A stretch of 5,081 nt of DNA from Rhodoferax sp. (GCA_030683195.1 JAUXQA010000340.1:1-5081), one strand, 5' to 3'. Shown: positions 1 through 5,081, counted from the stretch's first letter. The notes: generated by a model not told the origin, from the sequence alone. Translations and numbers: made by a program.

Positions 1-292
1 CGGAGAACACCAGTGCCGACACGGCCGCACCCCGCGCTTGCCCCAGCAGCAAAGTGGATTGGGGGTTGACGTTGACAAACACGATCTCCACCGAGGCGCA
101 ATCAGGCTCATAGCGCCCGACCACCTCGCGGATGCCGTCAAACAGCACTTTGAGGCGCGCCGGCAAGTAGTCTTTTTCGATGTGGGTGGTGCTGATGGTG
201 CCGCTGGCTACATAGGCCAGGTTTGAGCCGTCCACATCAATCACGCCAAAGCCGGTGGTGCGCAGACCGGGGTCAATGCCTAAAACTCTCAT
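1..292 (-). CDS. ruvC: Crossover junction endodeoxyribonuclease RuvC, N-terminal part (3' end outside window)
   Basis: RuvC is the dimeric, Mg-dependent nuclease that resolves Holliday junctions with RuvAB during homologous recombination and repair in the cytoplasm. Reading the minus strand from the ATG at 292 gives 97 codons plus one base before the window edge, roughly the first half of a protein usually about 170-180 residues long. The start MRVLGIDPGLRTTGFGVID is the RuvC RNase H-like first strand with catalytic Asp7. A second acidic residue, Glu69 in ASVEIVFVNVN, followed by NPQSTLLLGQARGAA, matches the region of E. coli Glu66. The remaining catalytic aspartates lie beyond the edge. The start is supported by an AGGAG at 300-296 and by the exact family N-terminus. 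It is the last visible gene of the minus-strand series, 41 bases after the CdsA-like gene. Identification is close to certain. Confidence 0.96.
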   Translation of the reverse strand, partial: MRVLGIDPGLRTTGFGVIDVDGSNLAYVASGTISTTHIEKDYLPARLKVLFDGIREVVGRYEPDCASVEIVFVNVNPQSTLLLGQARGAAVSALVFS

Positions 293-333
293 TCGCTCCT
301 ATTTTTAATTTTTTAAGGCAATGAATACGCCGG
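293..333 (-). promoter_or_regulatory. A/T-rich ruvC leader with Shine-Dalgarno AGGAG
   Basis: This 41-base gap is the longest in the window. Read on the minus strand it contains an A/T-rich tract (about 301-316, A-runs separated by TT) directly before AGGAG (300-296), with only three bases between the Shine-Dalgarno and the ATG at 292. This is the clearest ribosome binding site in the window and fixes the ruvC start. The A-rich tract may act as a translation enhancer or as part of a promoter, but I see no convincing -35/-10 pair and no hairpin followed by a T-run, so neither an independent promoter nor a terminator is shown. Confidence 0.5.
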
Positions 334-1323
334 CTAGAGGCCGAAATACCATCTAACCGAGTGAAAAAACACCGGGGCGGCAAAACACAGCGCGTCCACC
401 CGGTCCAGCAAGCCGCCTGCCCCCGTGACGGCGGGCCCCTGGCCGCGCCAGATCGGGATCCCCCGATCCCGCTTGAGGGCCTTCATCACCAAATGCCCCA
501 GGGAGCCAGCCACGCAGGCAATGAAGGCCATTGCCACGGCCTGGCCCGGCTTGAAGGGCGTGATGCCCGCCAGCAGCCCGCCCACACTACTGCCTACTGC
601 GATGCCTATCCACCAGCTTGGCCAATTGAAACTCTGGCTGATCTGCGGTGCTGCGGGTGACCGGCGCAAGCGGCGCGAGGCCAGGTGCTGGGCCAGCATG
701 CCGCTCTGAACCACCAGCACCAGAAAAAACACCAAAAATGCCGTGCGATTGGTGTAGCCGGGGAAATTGAGCAGCAGCAGCGCCGGCACATGGCTCATGC
801 CAAAGATGCACACCATGATGCCCCACTGCAGTTTGGCATTGCGCTCCAGAAAACGCTGCGGGTCGTTCGCCAGCGCGCTCACCACGGGAATCGCCAGAAA
901 CACATAGACCGGGATGAACACGGTAAAAAGGTTGAAATATTTGCTGCCCACCAGCCAGTATTGCAGCGGGAGCACCACAAAAAACGCGAGCACCAGGCTG
1001 CGATGGTCGCCCCGCCGGGTGGGCGAGAGGGTCATGAACTCGCGCAGCGCAAAGAAAGAGACCCCGCCAAACAACACCAGCGCCACATTATTCCCACTGA
1101 GCCACCCGACCCAGAACACCAGCGCCATGAACCAGCTGGTGCGTAACACGCCTTCAAAATTTTGCAGGTCAGCCCGGCGCTGGTCAGACGCCGCGCTGTC
1201 ATCGCCTTCCCGCAGTGACAAGACCACGGCGGACACGCTGGCCAGCAGCAGCAGGCCGAAGAGAATCAGAAACAGCGCGCCGACTTGCTGGCTGGCGGTC
1301 AGGTTTTTAAGGGACTGGTACAT
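334..1323 (-). CDS. CdsA/YnbB-like membrane protein (phosphatidate cytidylyltransferase family), divergent active site
   Basis: The family converts phosphatidic acid and CTP to CDP-diacylglycerol, the branch point for membrane phospholipids. This 329-residue protein is strongly hydrophobic, with about eight likely membrane segments (for example 14-36, 63-93, 109-125, 130-151, 167-186, 195-212, 237-254, 261-280). The C-terminus carries the family signature region: S274, LKRD (283-286), then GAGGLLDRVDAL (301-312) and AAPVFFH, resembling E. coli CdsA and its paralogue YnbB. Several signature residues differ. The usual GD is G276-H277, the usual KD after KR..G is P290-I291, GHGG is GAGG (A302), and the upstream SP(N/G)KT motif is not recognisable near 229-235. 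The frame is open throughout, so this is not a frameshift. It starts 21 bases after the acyltransferase stop, whose product would be its substrate. Family membership is secure; cytidylyltransferase activity is not. It is probably a second copy beside a standard cdsA elsewhere, which is inference. Confidence 0.82.
   Translation of the reverse strand: MYQSLKNLTASQQVGALFLILFGLLLLASVSAVVLSLREGDDSAASDQRRADLQNFEGVLRTSWFMALVFWVGWLSGNNVALVLFGGVSFFALREFMTLSPTRRGDHRSLVLAFFVVLPLQYWLVGSKYFNLFTVFIPVYVFLAIPVVSALANDPQRFLERNAKLQWGIMVCIFGMSHVPALLLLNFPGYTNRTAFLVFFLVLVVQSGMLAQHLASRRLRRSPAAPQISQSFNWPSWWIGIAVGSSVGGLLAGITPFKPGQAVAMAFIACVAGSLGHLVMKALKRDRGIPIWRGQGPAVTGAGGLLDRVDALCFAAPVFFHSVRWYFGL
454..471. repeat. 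Perfect 7-bp inverted repeat rich in GATC, inside the CdsA-like gene
   Basis: On the plus strand CGGGATC (454-460) and GATCCCG (465-471) flank CCCC. Three GATC tetramers fall at 451-454, 457-460 and 465-468. On the coding strand this covers the KRDRGIP codons. It could form a small hairpin, but it has no T-run and lies inside a gene, so no regulatory role is shown. Confidence 0.5.
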
Positions 1324-1344
1324 GGGCTTCAGGCGCGGTGAGGT

Positions 1345-1956
1345 TCAGACATCACGCAGCGCGATGACCGCTGCTCTGGCCCGATCCAGAAAAGCGCGGC
1401 GCTCTTCACCCGCCATCACGCGGATGGGCGCGCCAAAAGTCACTGAGCACAGCACCGGCACAGGCACCACCTCGCCCTTGGGCATGACCCGTTGGACGTT
1501 GTTGATCCAGGCGGGAATCAACTCGATGTTGGGGAACTTGAGCGCCAGGTTGTAAAGCCCGGCCTTGAAGGCCTGGGGTTCTTCGGCGTTGCCGCGTGTG
1601 CCCTCGGGAAACAGGATGATGGAGTCACCGTGGTCCAAGGCTTCAATCAGGGGCTCCAGCGGGTCTTCGTCGGCGGTGCGCTCGCGCGACACATAAATGA
1701 CGTTGAACACGGCCGTCGTCAGCCACTGCTTGAAGGGGGTCTTGGTCCAGTAGTCCCGCGCGGCAATGGCGCGCGTGCGTGCGCGCAACTCCTTGGGCAG
1801 GGCGGCCCAGATCATGACCAGGTCGGCATGGCTCTGGTGGTTGGCAAAGTAAATGCGCTGCTCGGCCTTGGGTGGGCACCCCCACCAGCGTGCCTGTGAC
1901 CCGGTCAGCACCCGGACCAGACCCAGCAAAAAGTAACTCATCAGCGTGGCAAGCAT
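1345..1956 (-). CDS. Lysophospholipid (1-acylglycerol-3-phosphate) acyltransferase, PlsC family
   Basis: PlsC-type enzymes transfer an acyl group from acyl-ACP or acyl-CoA to the sn-2 position of lysophosphatidic acid at the inner membrane, giving phosphatidic acid. From the ATG at 1956 the product has 203 residues. A hydrophobic N-terminal segment (about 1-18) is followed by the acyltransferase motifs: NHQSHAD with catalytic His40 and Asp45 (HX4D), VSRER (89-93), FPEGTR (116-121), and IPAWINN (147-153) for the Pro-containing fourth motif. All four blocks are present, so it should be active. The start is uncertain. The frame also opens at a TTG at 1995, which would add 13 residues and overlap the mtgA stop as TTGA. 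Neither start has a clear Shine-Dalgarno; I prefer the ATG because MLATLMSYFLL looks like the usual family N-terminus. Its stop is 21 bases before the CdsA-like gene, the next step of the pathway. Substrate specificity (housekeeping or specialised acyl chain) cannot be read from sequence. Confidence 0.9.
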   Translation of the reverse strand: MLATLMSYFLLGLVRVLTGSQARWWGCPPKAEQRIYFANHQSHADLVMIWAALPKELRARTRAIAARDYWTKTPFKQWLTTAVFNVIYVSRERTADEDPLEPLIEALDHGDSIILFPEGTRGNAEEPQAFKAGLYNLALKFPNIELIPAWINNVQRVMPKGEVVPVPVLCSVTFGAPIRVMAGEERRAFLDRARAAVIALRDV

Positions 1957-1982
1957 GATGGGGATGATACAGAGCGCGCCGG

Positions 1983-2008
1983 GCGCTGCCCTCAAGGCAA
2001 GGCAGCGC
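1983..2008. repeat. 8-bp perfect inverted repeat at the mtgA / acyltransferase junction
   Basis: GCGCTGCC (1983-1990) and GGCAGCGC (2001-2008) are perfect inverted complements around a ten-base loop (1991-2000). On the minus-strand transcript the loop holds both the mtgA stop codon (TGA, 1994-1992) and the alternative TTG start (1995-1993) of the acyltransferase. No T-run follows, so it is not a typical intrinsic terminator. It may modulate translation of the downstream gene or slow 3' decay, or it may be chance in G+C-rich DNA. Confidence 0.5.
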
Positions 2009-2771
2009 TATTCAGCCGGTTGGCAATCACCCCAGCCCGCCCGGCGATGTAGCTGGAGTTGGGCAGTTTCTCAAAATACTTGGGGCGCGGCAGCATCACG
2101 GCCAGGCGAGCTGCCTCATAGGTGCTGAGTTTGGCGGCGGGCTTTTTAAAGTAGTGCTGCGCTGCTGCCTCGGCGCCAAACACGCCTTCACCCCATTCCA
2201 CGCTATTGAGGTAGATCTCCAGAATCCGCTCCTTGCTGAGCAGGGCCTCCAACAGCAGGGTCAGCACAAACTCCTGGCCCTTGCGCAACAGTGTGCGTTC
2301 GCCCGAGAGAAACAGGTTCTTGGCCAACTGCTGGGTGATGGTGGAGCCGCCCACCACTTTGGGCGGTCGGACAGTGGGCGCTGTGTTCTTGGTAGAGGCG
2401 ACCGGTTTTTTGGCCGCCTGGCTGGCCTGGTTTTTGGCGATCTGGGCTTCAGCCTTGGCTTCCGCTTTGGCGTTTCTCAGCCAGGCTTTTTCCAGTGCGT
2501 CCCAGTCCACGCCGTCATGGTTGCTGAAGCCGTCGTCTTCGCTGGCGATGACGGCGCGCTTCAGGTTGTCTGAAATTTGCGAATACGGCACCCACTGCTG
2601 GTGCCAGGGCAAGCGGCCTTTGTCATTGAGCACCCTCCAGGCCTCCGAGCGCTGAAAGGCCGTGGACTGCGGGTCGATCACCGTCATGCTGGCAATGCGC
2701 GCTACAAAAAACAGCTGCAATGCCAACACCGCCACCACCAGGAGGCCGATCCAGCGCAAGAAGGGCTTCAT
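1992..2771 (-). CDS. mtgA: Monofunctional biosynthetic peptidoglycan transglycosylase MtgA
   Basis: MtgA is a membrane-anchored GT51 glycosyltransferase that polymerises lipid II into glycan strands on the periplasmic face, without a transpeptidase domain. The 259-residue protein has one N-terminal membrane anchor (about 7-25) and the GT51 motifs in order: SEDDGFSNHDG with catalytic Glu78, Phe82 and His85; GGSTITQQLAKNLFL (141-155); RKGQE (163-167) with the second catalytic Glu167; LSKERILEIYLN (178-189); and EWGEGVFGAEAAAQHYF (192-208). Between the first two motifs lies an Ala/Lys/Glu/Gln-rich low-complexity stretch (about 101-139) that makes the distance roughly 30 residues longer than in E. 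coli MtgA as I remember it. The start is the ATG at 2771, with TAAGG (2785-2781, overlapping the aroE stop) nine bases upstream. It lies 11 bases after aroE. All catalytic residues are present. Confidence 0.95.
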   Translation of the reverse strand: MKPFLRWIGLLVVAVLALQLFFVARIASMTVIDPQSTAFQRSEAWRVLNDKGRLPWHQQWVPYSQISDNLKRAVIASEDDGFSNHDGVDWDALEKAWLRNAKAEAKAEAQIAKNQASQAAKKPVASTKNTAPTVRPPKVVGGSTITQQLAKNLFLSGERTLLRKGQEFVLTLLLEALLSKERILEIYLNSVEWGEGVFGAEAAAQHYFKKPAAKLSTYEAARLAVMLPRPKYFEKLPNSSYIAGRAGVIANRLNSAALP

Positions 2772-2780
2772 GGCTGCATG

Positions 2781-2785
2781 CCTTA
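2781..2785 (-). promoter_or_regulatory. mtgA Shine-Dalgarno overlapping the aroE stop codon
   Basis: On the minus strand the aroE TAA (2785-2783) runs straight into GG, giving TAAGG nine bases before the mtgA ATG at 2771. Ribosomes ending aroE would therefore terminate on the mtgA ribosome binding site, which favours coupled translation of the two genes. Confidence 0.45.
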
Positions 2786-3622
2786 TTTCATGCTGGCACG
2801 CAATTCGGCCAGTACCTGCAGCGAGGGCGGACGCACACCGCGCCAGATCAAAAACGCCTCGGCGGCCTGTTCCACCAGCATGCCCAGGCCGTCGCGCGGG
2901 CTGGCGCTGTGCTCGTGGGCCCAGGTCATGAAATCAGCAGCGGCGGGGCCGTACATCATGTCGTAGGCCAGGGCGCCGGGTCGCAAAACGCTGGCCGTCA
3001 CGGGGATGGAGCCGCCCTGCAGGCTGCTGGCCGTGGCATTGATAATCACATCGAAATCACCCTCTAGCCGGCATATATCCTGGGTGATTAGCTCAGTATT
3101 GTGTAGCAATGCCAGTGTGGCATGGCGGGCAACCAGCTCGGTGGCTTTGCTCCGCGTGCGGTTGGTCACGGTGATATGGCCGGGCTGCGCTTGCAGCAAG
3201 GGCCCCAAAACGCCCGCCGCCGCCCCGCCCGCGCCAATGAGCAACACGCGTTGGCCCCACAAGTCGACTCCCGCGTTGCGCTGAATGTCATTGACCAGGC
3301 CCACGCCGTCGGTGTTGTCAGCCAGGATGGCATCGCCTTCAAATCGCAAGGTGTTCGACGCCTGGGCCAACAAGGCCCGTTCGCTGGTCTGGGTGGCCAC
3401 AGCCGCGGCTTCAAACTTGAAGGGCACAGTGATGTTGCAGCCCCGGCCGCCCTCGGCGCGAAAGGCATTCACGGCGCTGACAAAGCTGTCCAGCGCAATG
3501 TGGCGTTTTTCGTAGCGCAGGCTTTGCCCGGTCAGTTCGGCAAAACGCGCATGAATCCACGGCGATTTGCTGTGTTCCACGGGGTTGCCCATCACGCAAT
3601 AGAGGTCATTCGATGGGGTCAT
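2783..3622 (-). CDS. aroE: Shikimate dehydrogenase (NADP+)
   Basis: AroE reduces 3-dehydroshikimate to shikimate with NADPH, the fourth step of the shikimate pathway to chorismate, in the cytoplasm. At 279 residues it has normal length for the family. Visible landmarks are VMGNPVEHSKSPWIH with substrate-binding Ser18 and Ser20; NITVPFK with catalytic Lys69; SNTL with Asn90; DNTDG with catalytic Asp105; the Rossmann loop GAGGAA (130-135); NRT (154-156), typical of NADP specificity; INAT (194-197); YDMMYGP (220-226); and GMLVEQAAEAF with Gln252. The pattern fits classical AroE rather than the quinate/shikimate YdiB type. The ATG at 3622 overlaps the stop of the TonB-like gene as ATGA and lacks its own Shine-Dalgarno, so translation is probably coupled. 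A second ATG at codon 11 would remove part of the N-terminal strand and is unlikely. Confidence 0.97.
   Translation of the reverse strand: MTPSNDLYCVMGNPVEHSKSPWIHARFAELTGQSLRYEKRHIALDSFVSAVNAFRAEGGRGCNITVPFKFEAAAVATQTSERALLAQASNTLRFEGDAILADNTDGVGLVNDIQRNAGVDLWGQRVLLIGAGGAAAGVLGPLLQAQPGHITVTNRTRSKATELVARHATLALLHNTELITQDICRLEGDFDVIINATASSLQGGSIPVTASVLRPGALAYDMMYGPAAADFMTWAHEHSASPRDGLGMLVEQAAEAFLIWRGVRPPSLQVLAELRASMK
3619..3622 (-). other. ATGA overlap: tonB-like stop / aroE start
   Basis: The stop TGA (3621-3619) of the TonB-like gene and the start ATG (3622-3620) of aroE share bases. With no Shine-Dalgarno-like sequence just upstream of the ATG, aroE translation most likely depends on ribosomes finishing the upstream gene. 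Confidence 0.7.
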
Positions 3623-4476
3623 TTGGCAGTGAGTTGGGTTTCCAGCGTTTCGTCGCGGGTGAATTTGAATCGGGACACCACCAGAATCTGGTCGGCTTTG
3701 CGGCGCATGGCGTCATTGAAGCGGCCAAAGGGCCCGGCGTTGCGCACAATGGCCTCGGCGCGGCGGTCCAGCGTGCGGTTGCCTGAGCTTTGCACGATTT
3801 CTGTGGCGACAATGCGGCCGTCAAAATTGACCGTGACCACCATGGTCAGCTCGCCATACAGCTTTTTGCCGGCCACCTCGGGAAAGTTCTCGGTGCCCTT
3901 GTCTTCGATGCTGCGGCGTAGTTTGTCGTAGTACACGGCGTAGCTTTCTTCGCGTGTGGCCGGGCTGACATAGCGCTTTTTGGGCCGGGAATTCTCCTCA
4001 TTGATGCGCCGCTCGATTTCGGCCAGCAGTTTGATCAACTGGCGTCGTTTTTGCTCCCGCTCGGCCTGCTCGGGTGTCAGGGTGGGCTGCTTGGGGTCGC
4101 GTGGGGGCAGGGCGGCGAGCTGGCTTTTGATCTGGGCCAGCATCAGGTTTTGCTGCTCCTGCAAGGTCTCCAGCTGGCGCTGCGCCTGGTCCTGGGCGTC
4201 GTCCCCGGCGGTGGAGATCAGGGCCGGGGGCAAGGGGCTCGTGGCCCGCCCACGCTCTGCATCGCCCCCACCGGCCATGGACGCCTGGGCGATGGCCGTT
4301 GCCTTTTCAGGCTGCTGGGTGGTGCGCGCATTGACCAAAATCACCTCCAGCGGCGTGTCCTCGAACACGCGGTTGAAGGCCTCGGGGTCGACAAAACGCA
4401 CCGTCAGCAGCACCGCGTGCACGGCAATGGAGGCGCCAAGCGCCAGTTGCAGGGGGCTGAAAGACCGGAGGTTCAC
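3619..4476 (-). CDS. TonB/TolA-family envelope energy-transducing protein
   Basis: Proteins of this type are anchored in the inner membrane, are energised by an ExbB/ExbD (or TolQ/TolR) motor, and reach across the periplasm to outer-membrane partners. The 285-residue product has one N-terminal membrane segment (about 8-28) containing Ser16 and His20, the SxxxH motif that contacts the motor in both TonB and TolA. The middle (about 95-165) is rich in Gln, Glu, Lys and Arg and reads as helix or coiled coil, not the Pro-Glu/Pro-Lys rod of classical TonB. The C-terminal domain (about 200-272) has the TonB_C pattern: LTMVVTVNFDGRI, then VQSSGNRTLDRRAEAIV, then a final VVSRFKF strand. The start is GTG at 4476, overlapping the RNase stop as GTGA with no visible Shine-Dalgarno; the next in-frame ATG (codon 67) would remove the anchor. 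No exbB/exbD or tolQR is in view, so its motor and receptor are unknown. A TolA-like mechanical role is a fair alternative. Confidence 0.85.
   Translation of the reverse strand: MNLRSFSPLQLALGASIAVHAVLLTVRFVDPEAFNRVFEDTPLEVILVNARTTQQPEKATAIAQASMAGGGDAERGRATSPLPPALISTAGDDAQDQAQRQLETLQEQQNLMLAQIKSQLAALPPRDPKQPTLTPEQAEREQKRRQLIKLLAEIERRINEENSRPKKRYVSPATREESYAVYYDKLRRSIEDKGTENFPEVAGKKLYGELTMVVTVNFDGRIVATEIVQSSGNRTLDRRAEAIVRNAGPFGRFNDAMRRKADQILVVSRFKFTRDETLETQLTAK
4473..4476 (-). other. GTGA overlap: RNB gene stop / tonB-like start
   Basis: The TGA stop (4475-4473) of the ribonuclease gene overlaps the GTG start (4476-4474) of the TonB-like gene. The upstream sequence ACCCTTCCCC has no Shine-Dalgarno, so initiation at this non-AUG codon probably relies on translational coupling. 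The start is supported by the membrane anchor encoded directly after it. Confidence 0.65.
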
Positions 4477-5081
4477 GGGGAAGGGTTATCGCCAGCGGGT
4501 GGTGTGCCAGCCGCTTCGCCTTCGGTCATGTCCACGGCAATGGCAATGGGTCCGGCTGAGGCTTCGTCGTCTTCGTCCCCGGCATCGTCGGTGGCGTCAG
4601 TCGCTTCGGGCAGGGCGTCCAGGCGTTCCAGCACCGTGCCCACCACGTCCAGCGTGACTTCATCAATGTCGCCCAGCTTCACGCGCACCCGCGCGCCGCG
4701 TGGCAGGTTTTGCCCGCCCATGACCGGCAGCACCAAGGGCAACTCATCAGCGCGCACCATGTTGTCCTTGAACACGGTGGCCTCAATCTCGGTGATGCCC
4801 TGCTGCTGCTCGTATTTGAGAATCCAGAAGCGCTGAATGGCGAGCTGGTAATCGTTGTACGCAAAGTAAGCCGAATCAAAGCTGGAGATGATCGAGAACA
4901 GGTCCGCATCCTTGGGCTTGAACGGCGCCACCAGCGCGGCCGTGTTGCCATGGCGGGCGCAGGCAATGATTTGCCACTGGTTGACCAGGTCGGTGTAGCG
5001 GCGCAGGGGCGAGGTGCTCCAGGCGTAGCTTTTGACACCCAGGCCCGCGTGCGGCAGCACCCGGGTGCCCATGCGCACCTT
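4473..5081 (-). CDS. RNB-domain exoribonuclease (RNase II/R family), C-terminal part (5' end outside window)
   Basis: RNase II/R enzymes degrade single-stranded RNA 3' to 5' in the cytoplasm. Only the last 202 codons are visible; the reading frame is open to the window edge, so the gene begins upstream. Visible residues 19-35 (YAWSTSPLRRYTDLVNQ) are the end of the RNB catalytic domain and match the conserved TSPIRKYGD block of E. coli RNase II, whose Arg lies near the active site. Residues about 97-155 (starting EIEATVFKDN and including PRGARVRVKLGDID and LDVVGTVLERL) look like a C-terminal S1/OB RNA-binding domain. From about 156 to the end (DALPEATDATDDAGDEDDEA and beyond) there is an acidic, Asp/Glu/Ala-rich and probably disordered tail of some 45 residues. 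Whether it is closer to rnb or rnr cannot be decided without the N-terminal part. It is the first gene of the visible series and overlaps the TonB-like gene by four bases. Confidence 0.9.
   Translation of the reverse strand, partial: KVRMGTRVLPHAGLGVKSYAWSTSPLRRYTDLVNQWQIIACARHGNTAALVAPFKPKDADLFSIISSFDSAYFAYNDYQLAIQRFWILKYEQQQGITEIEATVFKDNMVRADELPLVLPVMGGQNLPRGARVRVKLGDIDEVTLDVVGTVLERLDALPEATDATDDAGDEDDEASAGPIAIAVDMTEGEAAGTPPAGDNPSP

Noticed and set aside
331..346. Possible hairpin at the end of the CdsA-like gene (CGGC ... GCCG) as a terminator before ruvC
   Set aside because: The stem is only four or five base pairs and no T-run follows on the minus strand.
685..1555. Long plus-strand open frames opposite the CdsA-like and acyltransferase genes
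   Set aside because: They are antisense shadows in G+C-rich DNA. Their products are rich in His, Gln and Arg with no domain, while the minus-strand frames carry clear family motifs.
1769..1787. Nineteen-base alternating purine/pyrimidine G-C/G-T run that could favour Z-DNA
   Set aside because: It encodes ordinary Arg/Ala/Thr residues (around RARTRA) inside the acyltransferase gene, and such runs are common in G+C-rich coding DNA.
3082..3096. Plus-strand GGGTGATTAGCTCAG, identical to the start and D-arm of some bacterial valine tRNAs
   Set aside because: No anticodon arm, T-arm (GGTTCGA-like) or matching acceptor 3' strand follows, and the stretch codes for intact AroE residues on the minus strand. 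Chance match.
4051..4836. Long plus-strand frame spanning the TonB-like and RNase genes
   Set aside because: It crosses two well-supported genes on the other strand and its translation is low-complexity (Leu/Gly/Gln, then Ser) with no recognisable motif.
1..5081. Search for mobile elements, CRISPR repeats, defence or toxin-antitoxin genes and attachment sites
   Set aside because: Every stretch over 41 bases is covered by a recognised core-type gene on one strand; no terminal repeats, spaced repeats or foreign composition were seen.

Overview
The window (about 60% G+C by eye) looks like a chromosomal housekeeping segment of a betaproteobacterium, probably Burkholderiales and most likely Comamonadaceae (Rhodoferax/Polaromonas-like). 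That placement rests on remembered protein resemblance and on the gene neighbourhood (RNB ribonuclease, TonB-family protein, aroE, mtgA), not on a search. All seven genes lie on the minus strand, so transcription runs from high to low coordinates.

Layout in the direction of transcription: the 3' part of an RNB-domain (RNase II/R family) exoribonuclease (5081-4473); a TonB/TolA-type envelope protein starting with GTG (4476-3619); aroE, shikimate dehydrogenase (3622-2783); mtgA, monofunctional peptidoglycan glycosyltransferase (2771-1992); a PlsC-type lysophospholipid acyltransferase (about 1956-1345); a CdsA-like multi-pass membrane protein (1323-334); and the 5' end of ruvC, the Holliday-junction resolvase (292 to the window edge). 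The RNase/tonB and tonB/aroE pairs overlap by four bases (GTGA, ATGA). The other spacings are 11, about 35 (or a TTGA overlap), 21 and 41 bases. This fits one operon or a tightly stacked transcription unit, with ruvC the gene most likely to have its own start signals. No gene-free stretch exceeds 41 bases.

Several genes concern the envelope: periplasmic energy or force transduction (TonB/TolA-like), glycan polymerisation (MtgA), and phospholipid synthesis (the acyltransferase makes phosphatidic acid, and a CdsA-type enzyme would make CDP-diacylglycerol from it). aroE (aromatic amino acid and folate precursors), the RNase and ruvC seem to be neighbours rather than functional partners.

I see no mobile element, CRISPR array, RNA gene, toxin/antitoxin or defence system, and nothing that amounts to a new system. 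The most interesting observation is that the CdsA-like protein keeps the family fold and the terminal LDRVD motif but has lost several otherwise near-invariant active-site residues. It may therefore be a divergent or non-catalytic paralogue. The Ala/Lys-rich insert in MtgA and the charged helical linker of the TonB-like protein also deserve a look.
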